Source: Dongia_B soli (GTDB taxonomy: Bacteria; Pseudomonadota; Alphaproteobacteria; Dongiales; Dongiaceae). From it: 64,000 bases of DNA. The stretch spans positions 372,001 to 436,000 of the forward strand of contig NZ_JAXCLW010000002.1 in the NCBI RefSeq assembly GCF_034044715.1, in the 5' to 3' direction. Each line of letters starts with the position of its first letter. The first letter of the stretch is position 1. This document shows positions 35,801 to 44,164 of the stretch, one piece after another. Both the position numbers and the translations under genes were made by a program. The notes beneath the pieces were generated by a model, which worked only from the letters and a program-made list of their open reading frames with translations, searched no databases and was not told the origin of the DNA.

Positions 35801-35966
35801 GGTTAAATTCGAAGGCGATTTCGGAGATGTGGCCACCTATATCGGCGATTGGCATCAGACCTATGAGCGTGAGCACGAGGTCATATTCCAGCCCATTGCC
35901 GGTCTCTACACCCTGATCCGACGCCTCAGCGCCGGCGTCATCCATTCCGTCGGTGCACTGGGGTAA
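32820..35966 (+). CDS. ppc: Divergent phosphoenolpyruvate carboxylase
   Basis: PEPC makes oxaloacetate from PEP and bicarbonate. 1048 residues, longer than the usual 880-950, with a Lys-rich N-terminal extension. Recognisable family segments are VVTAHPTFSQ (canonical TAHPTE has Glu), IGSWVGYDLDGRSD (canonical GSWxGGDRDGN), DTHGESIGRGGHPESF (canonical FHGRGGxxGRGG) and a helical C-terminus. The core motifs are altered, so activity is plausible but not certain. GGAG at 8 nt supports the ATG at 32820 rather than a GTG at 32787. Confidence 0.78.
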   Translation: MTERAKAKQTKAKTQRIAKGGKAPKRIDLRGNTKKHKLVADADRVLSALGPDLVPLKRVFPIPSNFDAAKVENELEAAFNDLASLRERNPFGNSVKLLALDIIKRLDKGSLTYGGVESLIQEMTVQAFQHRADRLRSYLGEGDDAKNVALLKQSIRRLAQPAAGLSGKRERKVNLRPFAEFKTILERELFGIVVTAHPTFSQSTGMMRVMAELAIARNAEGKALTVSERNRRIGYARAVEHRAPEKIDLSYEHTLSIEAIRNMQRAMRRVYDLVFDVAAELYPQEWESLTPKLLTIGSWVGYDLDGRSDIKWSDTFCKRLKLQALQLEQYLAAVQELRTDLGREKQSVELSHLLELLESRLALAIKEATDEMEIFSSDDSAAAESWHEQVRRISKRMHDGRDLRLIDSEQLLELVRRALDLTKKPSIRRKLLLLRAELSNHGLGMAHTHVRLNSVQIHNAIRKLIDMETAPDDPTRKRTYLASISRLLTDVRPMSISFASVMAERTSAKRLFMIVAQMMKYIDTTTPIRFLIAECEAPLTLLAALYFAKLFGVEHRLDISPLFETTKAFERGIRVIDECLQNPSFADYVRKRGRLCIQTGFSDAGRHLGQTVAAVSVEWLRLKLADLMRDRGFQDIEVVVFDTHGESIGRGGHPESFRARLEYVASPVSRHQFLKNGVRIKEEVSFQGGDGYLHFITPSIAFTSIARILDYVLEQPTDGVDTDPLYVAEEDFTKEFFITVRHFNEKVMDDPNYAVLLDAFGANLLFPSGSRALKRQHDGVSSRINLTHPTQMRAIPHNGILQQLGFLANTLGGIGQAIMRDPERFQRAYRNSPRMRRLLGMVEWAMEFTDLEALKCYIDLFDPGQWLSRAYQAKDPDRAAELRKVAERLEEEGLYEKLAKIYRVFQQDMLDLRDGLALVDADRPKISPEARFNLRVIHGLRIALLMRLFMLSTHIPDFSHQYDMTREQLLSKIFHLEIDDVVRKLGMIFPKVDPVKFEGDFGDVATYIGDWHQTYEREHEVIFQPIAGLYTLIRRLSAGVIHSVGALG

Positions 35967-36116
35967 CACCGGGAAGGCGGCCGAAGGCCGGATTGCGTCA
36001 TCTACGGCTCCTCTTTTCCCGTGGCGAGCAATGTGCTTGACTCGCCGCGAATTTCGTCGCGACCTGGCGGCAATGAGCTTTTGCCAGGGCGCGACATCTC
36101 AAAAGAGGGGTTGTTT

Positions 36117-37628
36117 ATGAAAGTCGATTTTCTGCTCAAGGCGCCGTCGGATTCGACGGTCTTGGTGACCTTCGTTGCCGATAATCGCGAGCTGATCGGC
36201 CTGGGCGAGGCGCTGGACCGGGAAAGTAAGGGGGCTTTGGGGCGCGCGCTGTCGGCACCGAAATTCACCGCCAAACAAGGCCAAGTGTTGGATGTCCTTT
36301 CGCCGTCCGGGCTGAAGCAGCGCCGCGTGCTGATTGTCGGCCTGGGGCAGCCGCGGGAAATATCGGTACTGGCAGCACGGGAAATCGGCGCGTCGATCGT
36401 TGCTCATCTCCAGGCGGAGCATGAAGGTTCGGCGACCCTCTTGTTGGACCTTCCCAAGGGAACGCAGCTTGAGGAAAGCAGTTTCGCCGCCAATCTGGCC
36501 TTCGGTGCGAAACTGCAGAATTACCGCTTCGACAAATACCGCAAGAATTTTCGCCCGGATGAGCCAAAGCCGATGAAGGCGCTGCGTCTCGTGACGGCGG
36601 AAGATGCGGCGGCGAGCAAGGCCGCGAAGCGGCTGGATGCGGTCGCGAATGGCGTGAGCTTGGCGCGCGATCTGACGAATGAACCGCCAGTCGAAATCTA
36701 TCCGGAGACTTTTGTCGAGCGGGCGCAAGAATTGACCAAGCTCGGCGTTCAGGTCGAAGCCCTGGATGAAAAGGCGATGGCCAAGCTCGGCATGGGTGGC
36801 GTTCTCGCGGTTGGAAAGGGATCGAAGCGGCCGCCGCGTCTGCTGGTCCTCCGCTGGAACGGCGCCAAGGGAAAGAAAAAGGGTGAAAGGCCGGTCGCAT
36901 TGGTTGGAAAAGGCGTCTGCTTCGATAGTGGTGGCTTATGCATCAAGACCGGTGCGCAAATGGAAACCATGAAAGGCGATATGGCGGGCGGTGCTGCCGT
37001 CATTGGCACGATCCGTGCGCTGGCGGAACGCAAGGCGGCGATTGATGTGGTCGGTGTCGTTGCATTGGTCGAGAACATGCCATCCGGCAGCGCCTTCAGA
37101 CCGGGCGACATCGTCACCACCATGGCCGGCAAGACGATGGAGATTTTCGATACAGATGCCGAAGGCCGCGTGATCCTGGTCGATGCTTTATGGTACGCGG
37201 CCCAGAAATTCAACCCGCGCTGCATCATCGATCTGGCGACTTTGACCTATTCGGTCATGCAGGCGCTCGGCAAGTATTTCACCGGCCTGTTCAGCAACGA
37301 CGACAAGTTGGCGCAAGATCTCTCGGAGGCGGGCCAATTGGTCGGCGAGCGTCTGTGGCGTCTGCCGTTGGATCCGGCCTATGAGCAGGATCTTACATCA
37401 TCGATGGCCGATTTCCGTCAGTTCGCGCCGGACGCCGATAAGGCCGATGCCGCTTATGCAGCCGCCCTCCTGCATCAATTCGTTGATGGTCATAGCTGGG
37501 CGCATCTCGATATCGCTTCGAAGGAGCTGATTTCGAAAGAGAAGCCGATGATCCCAGCGGGCGGGACAGGGCATGGTGTGGCGCTGCTGGAACAATATAT
37601 TGCCGGCTTGGAAGGGCTGGACAAGTAA
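36117..37628 (+). CDS. pepA: Leucyl aminopeptidase PepA (M17)
   Basis: 503 residues; a two-metal cytosolic aminopeptidase that also binds DNA in some bacteria. Metal and active-site residues are visible in VGKGVCFDSGGLCIKT, MKGDMAGGAAVIG and DTDAEGRVILVDAL. The last motif is normally NTDAEGR, so Asn is replaced by Asp just before the metal ligands. AGAGGGG upstream fixes the ATG at 36117. Monocistronic. Confidence 0.93.
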   Translation: MKVDFLLKAPSDSTVLVTFVADNRELIGLGEALDRESKGALGRALSAPKFTAKQGQVLDVLSPSGLKQRRVLIVGLGQPREISVLAAREIGASIVAHLQAEHEGSATLLLDLPKGTQLEESSFAANLAFGAKLQNYRFDKYRKNFRPDEPKPMKALRLVTAEDAAASKAAKRLDAVANGVSLARDLTNEPPVEIYPETFVERAQELTKLGVQVEALDEKAMAKLGMGGVLAVGKGSKRPPRLLVLRWNGAKGKKKGERPVALVGKGVCFDSGGLCIKTGAQMETMKGDMAGGAAVIGTIRALAERKAAIDVVGVVALVENMPSGSAFRPGDIVTTMAGKTMEIFDTDAEGRVILVDALWYAAQKFNPRCIIDLATLTYSVMQALGKYFTGLFSNDDKLAQDLSEAGQLVGERLWRLPLDPAYEQDLTSSMADFRQFAPDADKADAAYAAALLHQFVDGHSWAHLDIASKELISKEKPMIPAGGTGHGVALLEQYIAGLEGLDK

Positions 37629-37649
37629 CCGATCTCTTTTCATTGATGA

Positions 37650-37690
37650 CGAAGGGCAGGGGATGCATCAAGTGTCTCCTGCCTTTCTTC
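37650..37690 (+). terminator. Weak hairpin after pepA
   Basis: AAGGGCAGGGGA can pair imperfectly with TCTCCTGCCTTT, followed by CTTCTG. G-U and mismatched pairs make it a low-confidence terminator. Confidence 0.4.
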
Positions 37691-37823
37691 TGTCAGCCTC
37701 GATGATCGCCTATTAGCGGCAATGCGTGGGGTCCGACGAGGCACGACTGGTGTCCTCGTCTGACCCTAAGCGAGAATTGGTCGAGTATGGCGCGGCGCCG
37801 CGCGGCGTCGTCGGTCATTCGTT

Positions 37824-38012
37824 ATGTCTTCGATCGATTGGTCATGGCAAAATTCCGCGCCAAGCTTCGCGCTGTTCCTTTCGCTTCTGCCGGCCTTTGC
37901 GGTGCTGATCGGAAGGCTCTTCCTCCGTCAGCTCCCGGATTTGAGCGAGGTGTTCCGGATCGGTTTGGTCGTTGCAGCCGTGTCCTTGCATCGACGTGAT
38001 GCTTTATTCTGA
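37824..38012 (+). CDS. Possible small membrane protein, unrecognised
   Basis: 62 residues: MSSIDWSWQNSAPSFALF is followed by one hydrophobic stretch (LFLSLLPAFAVLIGRLFL) and a shorter one (VFRIGLVVAAVSL). There is no clear ribosome-binding site and no known family. It lies in the otherwise empty gap between pepA and the phosphonate transporter. It could equally be a chance frame. Confidence 0.2.
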   Translation: MSSIDWSWQNSAPSFALFLSLLPAFAVLIGRLFLRQLPDLSEVFRIGLVVAAVSLHRRDALF

Positions 38013-38286
38013 GGCTGTAAAACCTTCATCCTGGCAATGAGTTCTCAATAGGCTTGCGGCTGCGGGTGTATAATTCCCATCAGCCTAAAAAATAGCGGAT
38101 CAGCGACGAGACGTCGTTCACTGGACAATAACTGTCTCTATGGGAAGGTGTGTGTTGCAAAATGTGGCAATCTAGTGAAATATGATGATGTCATTAACTC
38201 ACAACAGAAGTGTCATCGGAGTGTCCCGGTCCTCGAAGAGGTTAGGGCCGCCCGCAAAGGCACCGCTTAATCTGGAGGCAACAAAC
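38013..38286. other. Upstream region of the phosphonate transporter
   Basis: No gene is supported. It must carry the promoter of the aepXVW genes, but I found no confident -35/-10 pair. Short symmetric elements such as GACGTC near 38110 and TGATGTCA near 38185 are too small to call. CTGGAGG at 38273-38279 is the aepX ribosome-binding site. Confidence 0.3.
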
Positions 38287-39336
38287 ATGACGTCGACCAA
38301 CCTATTTCTCCGCCGTCTCGGCGGTCTCACCCTGGGAGCCGTGGTTGCATTGACCGTTCTCAGCGCGGGCGCGCAAGCTGAAACGGTTCTGAAGGTTTAC
38401 ACGGCGCTCGAAGAAGAACAGCTGCCGGTTTACAAGGCGGCCTTCGAGAAGGCCAATCCCGACATCAAGATCGAATGGCAGCGCGATTCCACCGGAGTCA
38501 TCACGGCGCGTCTGCTGGCGGAGAAGGATAACCGTCAGGCGGATATCGTTTGGGGCCTGGCGGCGACCAGCCTGATGCTGCTGGACAAGCAGGGCATGCT
38601 GGAGCCCTACAAGCCACAAGGTTTCGACCAGATCAAAGATCTCTTCAAGGATACGCGGACCGACAAGCCGACCTGGGTTGGAATGGATGCTTGGGCGGGT
38701 GCGCTTTGCTATAATACGGTCGAAGGCGAAAAGACCGGCGTGCCGAGGCCGGAGTCCTGGGCCGATCTGCTGAAGCCGGAATATAAAGGCCATATCGCCA
38801 TGCCAAATCCGGGCTCTTCCGGTACCGGTTTTTTGGACGTTGCGGCCTGGCTGCAGATGATGGGCGAGAAGGGCGGCTGGGACTACATGGATAAGCTCCA
38901 CCAGAATATCGCCACCTATCTGCATTCAGGGTCGAAGCCCTGCAAAGCGGCAGCGGCCGGAGAATATGTCGTCGGCATCTCCTTTGCCTATCCTGGCGTC
39001 CAGTTGAAGAACCAAGGGGCGCCGATTGAGGTCATTCTGCCGAAAGAAGGCATCGGCTGGGACATGGAAGCCACCAGTATCATGAAGGGCACCAAGAATC
39101 TGGAAGCTGCCAAGAAGCTGGCCGATTTCGCCGCGAGTGCCGAGGCGAACAAGATGTATAACGACTCCTACCAAGTGCTCGCGCGCAAGGATGTCGAAGC
39201 CAAAGTGCCGGAAAACTATCCGGCTGATGAGGCCAACAAGCTGATCAAGAACGACTTTTACTGGGCGGCAGAACATCGCGACAGCATTCTCGCCGAATGG
39301 CAGAAGCGTTACGGCTCCAAGGACGCGCCGAAGTAA
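38287..39336 (+). CDS. aepX: 2-aminoethylphosphonate ABC transporter, substrate-binding protein
   Basis: 349 residues. The signal peptide (about 1-32) ends in GAQAE. A class-II periplasmic binding fold follows (ETVLKVYTALEEEQLPVYKAAFEKANPDIKIEW, ADIVWGLAATSLM, NPGSSGTGFLDVAAWLQMMGEKGGWDYM). It resembles PhnS/AepX-type binding proteins within the iron/putrescine/phosphonate-like cluster. The identification rests on the three-gene system and the downstream phnWAY genes. GGAGG places the ATG at 38287; the longer frame lacks a signal peptide. Confidence 0.8.
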   Translation: MTSTNLFLRRLGGLTLGAVVALTVLSAGAQAETVLKVYTALEEEQLPVYKAAFEKANPDIKIEWQRDSTGVITARLLAEKDNRQADIVWGLAATSLMLLDKQGMLEPYKPQGFDQIKDLFKDTRTDKPTWVGMDAWAGALCYNTVEGEKTGVPRPESWADLLKPEYKGHIAMPNPGSSGTGFLDVAAWLQMMGEKGGWDYMDKLHQNIATYLHSGSKPCKAAAAGEYVVGISFAYPGVQLKNQGAPIEVILPKEGIGWDMEATSIMKGTKNLEAAKKLADFAASAEANKMYNDSYQVLARKDVEAKVPENYPADEANKLIKNDFYWAAEHRDSILAEWQKRYGSKDAPK

Positions 39337-39429
39337 TCGGCTCGAACGGCGAACCGATGGGAAGGATCGCGGCCATCCGGCCGCGATCGCTCTCATTGCG
39401 ACTACGTCTCCTGTTGAAAGAGGTGAGCG

Positions 39430-40527
39430 ATGGCCGAGGCTTCCGCGCGCAAGCTCTATTTGCACATCGACAGCGTAAGCAAATCATTCGGCGCCTTCCA
39501 GGCGCTGAAATCGATCTCGCTCGACATTTATGAAGGGGAGTTCGTTTGCTTCCTTGGTCCGTCGGGTTGCGGCAAGACCACGTTGCTCAGGGCGATCGCC
39601 GGTCTTGATATTCAGACGAGCGGCCGGATAGAGCAGGGGGGGCGGGATATTTCCGCGTTGCCGCCATCGAAGCGCGATTTCGGCATCGTTTTCCAATCTT
39701 ACGCGCTGTTTCCCAATCTGACGGTGGCCGAGAATATCGGCTACGGCCTCGTCAATACCGGCAAGCGTCGTGGCGAGGTGCAGGCCCGCGTCGCAGAATT
39801 GCTGAGCATGGTTGGCCTGGACGGGCAGGAGCGCAAGTATCCGATGCAATTGTCGGGCGGCCAGCAGCAACGTGTGGCCTTGGCCAGGGCCATTGCCTTG
39901 TGGCCAGGCCTGCTGCTGCTCGATGAGCCGCTCTCCGCCTTGGACGCACGTGTCCGCCTGCATCTGCGCACCGAATTGAAGCATTTGCAGCGGCAGCTTG
40001 GGATCACCACGATCATGGTCACGCATGACCAGGAAGAGGCTTTGGCTATCGCCGATCGCATCGTCGTTATGAACCACGGCGTCATCGAACAGATCGGCAC
40101 GCCCGAAGAAATTTACCGGTCCCCAACAACACCTTTCGTGGCATCTTTCGTCGGTCAGATGAATTTCTTCAAGGCTGCAGCCTCGGGTGCCGGCGAATTG
40201 CGTATCGGCAATATCGACATCGTCGTGCCCCACGCTTCGGAATATGGGAAGGGTGAATTCCATCTTTGCCTGCGGCCCGAGGATGTGCAGGTCCGCGGCA
40301 TCCGTCCCGATCAAGGGAACGTCCTGGAAGCGCGTATCGAGGGGCTGGAGTTCCTGGGCTCGTTCTGTCGTGCGCAATTGTCCGCCCTGCAGGATGACGC
40401 AGTCCGTTTCCAGGCGGATTTCTCCATCAATGCCATGCGTGATCTCGATCTGGCGCCGGGACGCAGTCTGTCGGTCGCCTTGCCGCAAGATCGGTTGCGT
40501 CTATTCACATCCGATCAGCACCGGTAA
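39430..40527 (+). CDS. aepV: 2-aminoethylphosphonate ABC transporter, ATPase
   Basis: 365 residues. Walker A is GPSGCGKTT, the Q-loop is in FQSYALFPNLTV, the signature is LSGGQQQR, Walker B is LLLLDEPLSALD, and the H-loop is VTHDQ. A C-terminal TOBE-like regulatory domain (about 240-365, HLCLRPEDVQVRG) is typical of the POT/CUT1 subfamily. It lies 93 bp after the binding-protein gene and 15 bp before the permease gene, forming one operon. Confidence 0.85.
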   Translation: MAEASARKLYLHIDSVSKSFGAFQALKSISLDIYEGEFVCFLGPSGCGKTTLLRAIAGLDIQTSGRIEQGGRDISALPPSKRDFGIVFQSYALFPNLTVAENIGYGLVNTGKRRGEVQARVAELLSMVGLDGQERKYPMQLSGGQQQRVALARAIALWPGLLLLDEPLSALDARVRLHLRTELKHLQRQLGITTIMVTHDQEEALAIADRIVVMNHGVIEQIGTPEEIYRSPTTPFVASFVGQMNFFKAAASGAGELRIGNIDIVVPHASEYGKGEFHLCLRPEDVQVRGIRPDQGNVLEARIEGLEFLGSFCRAQLSALQDDAVRFQADFSINAMRDLDLAPGRSLSVALPQDRLRLFTSDQHR

Positions 40528-40541
40528 GGGCGGAGACCACC

Positions 40542-42281
40542 ATGGCTGAAATGACGATGACCGCTCCCCGCGCGCGTCGGGCTGAGATCGCGGAAGGCAA
40601 GAAGCCGCCTATCATCCGGCCCAAGGCCAGCAGCGATGATTTCATCATGCGCGGGTGCCTTGTCCTGGTCGGCGTTTTCTTTATGCTCACAGTGGTCCTG
40701 CCGCTTTACGCGCTGCTGAAAAAATCCGTTGAGGACGCCAATGGCGGATTCGTCGGCCTGGCGAATTTCGTCGCCTATTTCCAGGATCCGGCGTTGACGC
40801 AGTCGCTGGAAAATACCGTCTCGATGGCGGTGATCAGCACGATTGTGACGCTCGCCTTGGCCTTCGGCTATGCCTATGCCCTGACTAGGTCGTGTATGCC
40901 GGCACGCGGCCTGTTCAAAGCCATCGCGCTCATCCCCTTATTGGCGCCGTCCTTGCTGCCCGGTCTGGCGCTCGTCTATCTCTTCGGCAATCAGGGGGTG
41001 CTCAAATCGCTGTTGTTCGGCGAAAGCATCTACGGGCCGATCGGTATCATCATCGGCGAAGTGTTCTTCGCTTTTCCGCATGCCGTGATGATCCTGGTGA
41101 CTGCACTTTCCACGGCAGATCAGCGCCTTTACGAAGCGGCGGACGCGTTGCGCGCAAAGCCGATGAAAACTTTCTTTTCCGTCACGCTGCCCGGCTGCAG
41201 ATATGGCCTTATCAGTGCAGGCTTCGTTATCTTCACTTTGGTCTTTACCGATTTCGGTGTGCCGAAGGTGATCGGCGGTGAATACAACGTTCTTGCTACC
41301 GATGTTTATAAGCAGGTAATCGGCCAGTTCAATTTCCATATGGGAGCGGTTGTCGGTCTCATGCTGATGTTGCCGGCTGTCGTCTCCTTCTCCGCAGATC
41401 GCCTTGTCCAGCGCAAGCAAGTGGCTTTGCTGACGGCACGTGCCGTGCCGTTGACGCCGAAGCCGCGGTCGCTGGTCGACGGTTTCTCTCTGCTGCTTTG
41501 CCTGATGGTTTCGGTGTTTTTGCTAGCGATCCTCGGGATGGCCGCCTTCGGCAGCTTGATCAAATTCTGGCCTTACAATCTGACCCTGACCCTGTCGAAA
41601 TATGATTTCGGTGCACTGGGTACCGGCGGATGGGGCGACTACTTCAACAGCCTGCGCATGGCGACCCTGGTTGCCGTGATCGGCACGACGATTGTGTTCG
41701 TCAACGCATATATGGTGGAGAAGAGCAACGGCTTCCGCTGGGGCCGCAACCTTATACATTTTTGCGCCATGATACCGCTGGCCGTGCCCGGTGTTGTCCT
41801 GGGTCTCGCTTACATCTTTTTCTTCAACGCGCCGAACAATCCGTTGAATTTCATCTATACGACCATGACCATTCTGGTGGTGAATACGATTACCCACTAC
41901 TACACGGTTTGCCATCTGACGGCGATGACTGCGCTGAAACAGGTTGATGCCGAATTCGAGGCGGTCTCCGCTTCGCTCAAGGTGCCATTCTATAAGACCT
42001 TCTGGCGCGTCACGGTCCCCGTTTGCATGCCGGCCATCGTCGATATCGGAATCTATTATTTCGTCAATGCGATGACCACGGTTTCTGCTGTGATCTTCCT
42101 CTATTCCAGCGAGACCAAGCTGATGTCCATTGCCGCCCTGAATACGGAGGATGCCGGTAATACGGCGCAAGCCTGCGCCATGGGCATGACGATCGTCGCT
42201 ACCTCCGCCGTCTTGCGCGGGATTCAGGCACTGGTGGCAAAACGCCTCCAACGCCGTAGCCAGGCTTGGCGCATGCGATGA
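40542..42281 (+). CDS. aepW: 2-aminoethylphosphonate ABC transporter, fused permease
   Basis: 579 residues with about 12 transmembrane helices. It has two BPD_transp_1 halves, each with an EAA-like loop: EAADALRAKPMKTFFSVTLPG and EAVSASLKVPFYKTFWRVTVP. One polypeptide therefore supplies both halves of the channel, as in PhnU2/AepW and FbpB-type permeases. It completes the transporter operon. The Na/Pi transporter follows after 227 bp. Confidence 0.85.
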   Translation: MAEMTMTAPRARRAEIAEGKKPPIIRPKASSDDFIMRGCLVLVGVFFMLTVVLPLYALLKKSVEDANGGFVGLANFVAYFQDPALTQSLENTVSMAVISTIVTLALAFGYAYALTRSCMPARGLFKAIALIPLLAPSLLPGLALVYLFGNQGVLKSLLFGESIYGPIGIIIGEVFFAFPHAVMILVTALSTADQRLYEAADALRAKPMKTFFSVTLPGCRYGLISAGFVIFTLVFTDFGVPKVIGGEYNVLATDVYKQVIGQFNFHMGAVVGLMLMLPAVVSFSADRLVQRKQVALLTARAVPLTPKPRSLVDGFSLLLCLMVSVFLLAILGMAAFGSLIKFWPYNLTLTLSKYDFGALGTGGWGDYFNSLRMATLVAVIGTTIVFVNAYMVEKSNGFRWGRNLIHFCAMIPLAVPGVVLGLAYIFFFNAPNNPLNFIYTTMTILVVNTITHYYTVCHLTAMTALKQVDAEFEAVSASLKVPFYKTFWRVTVPVCMPAIVDIGIYYFVNAMTTVSAVIFLYSSETKLMSIAALNTEDAGNTAQACAMGMTIVATSAVLRGIQALVAKRLQRRSQAWRMR

Positions 42282-42326
42282 CCGGAAAGAACACCGGGGT
42301 CCAGGCTGGGCGTTCCCGCTTGTAAC

Positions 42327-42348
42327 CGAATCGCGTATTGCCGATTCG
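42327..42348. repeat. Hairpin after the transporter operon
   Basis: CGAATCG-N8-CGATTCG is a perfect 7-bp stem about 45 nt after the permease stop. It has no T tract, so it could be an RNA-end stabiliser. Confidence 0.35.
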
Positions 42349-42508
42349 CGACCTTCATCCCCATCTAAATGACGTGATTGCGAACTTTACCTCTCGTCAG
42401 GAAATATATGTTACATTTTCATGACGATATTGGTGTCTTGTGGGGCATTTAGTGGCGAAGATTGACATCTTGCGGTCCGCAGCGCTGACTGTTCAGAGGT
42501 AAGGAAGA

Positions 42509-44143
42509 ATGGTTTTTCTGCTGCACCTATTTGGGGCTGTTGCCCTGTTGCTATGGGGGCTGCGCATGGTGCGAACGGGCATCTTGCGCGCTTATGGCAC
42601 GCAGCTCCGCCATTTTCTCAGCAATTCGATGTCGAACCGTTTCAGTGCCATGGGCACCGGCTTCATCGTCTCGCTGCTACTGCAGTCGAGCAGCGCGACC
42701 GGTCTCGTGGCGTCTTCTTTCGCCTCGCGCGGTCTCTTCAGCACGTCGGCGGCGCTCGCCATCATGCTTGGCGCCGATATCGGGACCAGCTTCGTTGCCC
42801 AGGCTTATACCTTGCCGCTCCAGTGGTTGTCGCCGCTGGCGATCCTGATCGGCTGGATCATGTTCAACAAGATCCAGAATACGCAGTTGAAGGATCTTGG
42901 TCGTGCCGTCGTCGGCCTCGGCATCGCCCTCCTGGCGCTCGAATTGCTGACAGCTGCCGCGGCACCGATCCGTGACGCGCAGCTCCTGCCGGAGATCATG
43001 CAGACCATGCAGTCGGCGCCGGTTTTCGGTGTCATTCTCGGCGCCGTGCTGACCATACTATCAACCTCCAGCCTGGCGATCGTTCTGCTGATTGCGTCCT
43101 TCGTGACTGCGCAGCTGGTGCCTATCGATCTTGGCTTGGCTATGGTACTGGGCGCCAACCTCGGCTCCGACATCATGCCGATCATGGCCAACTGGTCACA
43201 GCCCGCCGAGGCCCGCCGGGTGCCGTTCGGCAATATGACCTTCCGCTTGAGCGCCGTGATCATCGCTTTGCCGCTTATTCCTTATGTGCAGCCGCATCTC
43301 GCGGCTTTTCAAAGCGATGGGCTGCGCCAGACGCTGAATTTTCACGTTGTCTTCAATCTTGCCATGGCGGCTTGCGGTATTTGGCTGGTGGGGCCGGTTT
43401 CTCGCGCCATGACTCAGTTCTTGCCGCAACAAGCGCGTCCCGATAACCCCTCGACGCCGCATTATCTCAATGAGGGCAGCTTGGAATCACCGCCCGATGC
43501 ACTGGCCAATGCGGCTCGCGAAGCCTTGCGGATGGGGGATTTGCTGGGTCAGATGCTGACCATGTCGCTGAACGTCTTTCGCAGCGATGACCGCAAGCTG
43601 ATCAAAGATGTGACGGCGTTGGACAATCACATCGATCGGCTGAACGAGGCGATCAAACTCTATCTAACCCGCATCAATCGCGAGGTAATGAATGAAAGGG
43701 ATCATCGGCGCGTGATCGATCTCATTTCCTTCATCACCAATCTCGAGCATATCGGCGATATTCTCGATAAGAGCCTCATGGAACTGGCCGCCAAGAAGGT
43801 GAAATACGCGCTCAAGTTTTCCGAGGAGGGAGCGCGCGAGATCGAAGAGATTCATCAGCGCCTCAACGAGAATCTGGAATTGGCAATGAATGTCTTCATG
43901 TCCAGCGATCTCAGCATGGCCCGTCGCCTGTTTGCAGAGAAGCAGATATTCCGCGAACTGGAAAAAACGGCGGCGGAAAATCATCTTGAGCGCCTACGTA
44001 GCGGCCGCATCGAAAGCATCGCCACCAGCGGCTTGCATCTCGATATCCTGCGAGATCTGAAGCGCATCAACAGCCACTTGGCGCTGGTGGCGCAGCCAAT
44101 TCTGGAACTGGCGGGCGAACTTAGCCCATCGCGCCTGCGCTGA
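42509..44143 (+). CDS. Na/Pi cotransporter family protein with PhoU-like C-terminus
   Basis: 544 residues. Two NaPi (PF02690) repeats span about 1-300, each with the QSSSATG-type loop (LLLQSSSATGLV; the second LSTSSLAIVLL). The C-terminal helical PhoU-like region is about 335-544 (VTALDNHIDRLNEAIKLYLTRI, FITNLEHIGDILDKSLMELAAKK). E. coli YjbB of this family exports phosphate. Its position beside a phosphonate uptake and cleavage cluster suggests release of excess Pi when phosphonate serves for C or N. Import cannot be excluded. Confidence 0.85.
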   Translation: MVFLLHLFGAVALLLWGLRMVRTGILRAYGTQLRHFLSNSMSNRFSAMGTGFIVSLLLQSSSATGLVASSFASRGLFSTSAALAIMLGADIGTSFVAQAYTLPLQWLSPLAILIGWIMFNKIQNTQLKDLGRAVVGLGIALLALELLTAAAAPIRDAQLLPEIMQTMQSAPVFGVILGAVLTILSTSSLAIVLLIASFVTAQLVPIDLGLAMVLGANLGSDIMPIMANWSQPAEARRVPFGNMTFRLSAVIIALPLIPYVQPHLAAFQSDGLRQTLNFHVVFNLAMAACGIWLVGPVSRAMTQFLPQQARPDNPSTPHYLNEGSLESPPDALANAAREALRMGDLLGQMLTMSLNVFRSDDRKLIKDVTALDNHIDRLNEAIKLYLTRINREVMNERDHRRVIDLISFITNLEHIGDILDKSLMELAAKKVKYALKFSEEGAREIEEIHQRLNENLELAMNVFMSSDLSMARRLFAEKQIFRELEKTAAENHLERLRSGRIESIATSGLHLDILRDLKRINSHLALVAQPILELAGELSPSRLR

Positions 44144-44164
44144 GCATTTCACGAACAGCGTGAC

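Noticed and set aside
42395..42425. Possible Pho box upstream of the Na/Pi transporter
   Set aside because: Half-sites CGTCATG and TGTAACA on the minus strand match the consensus poorly and face the wrong way.
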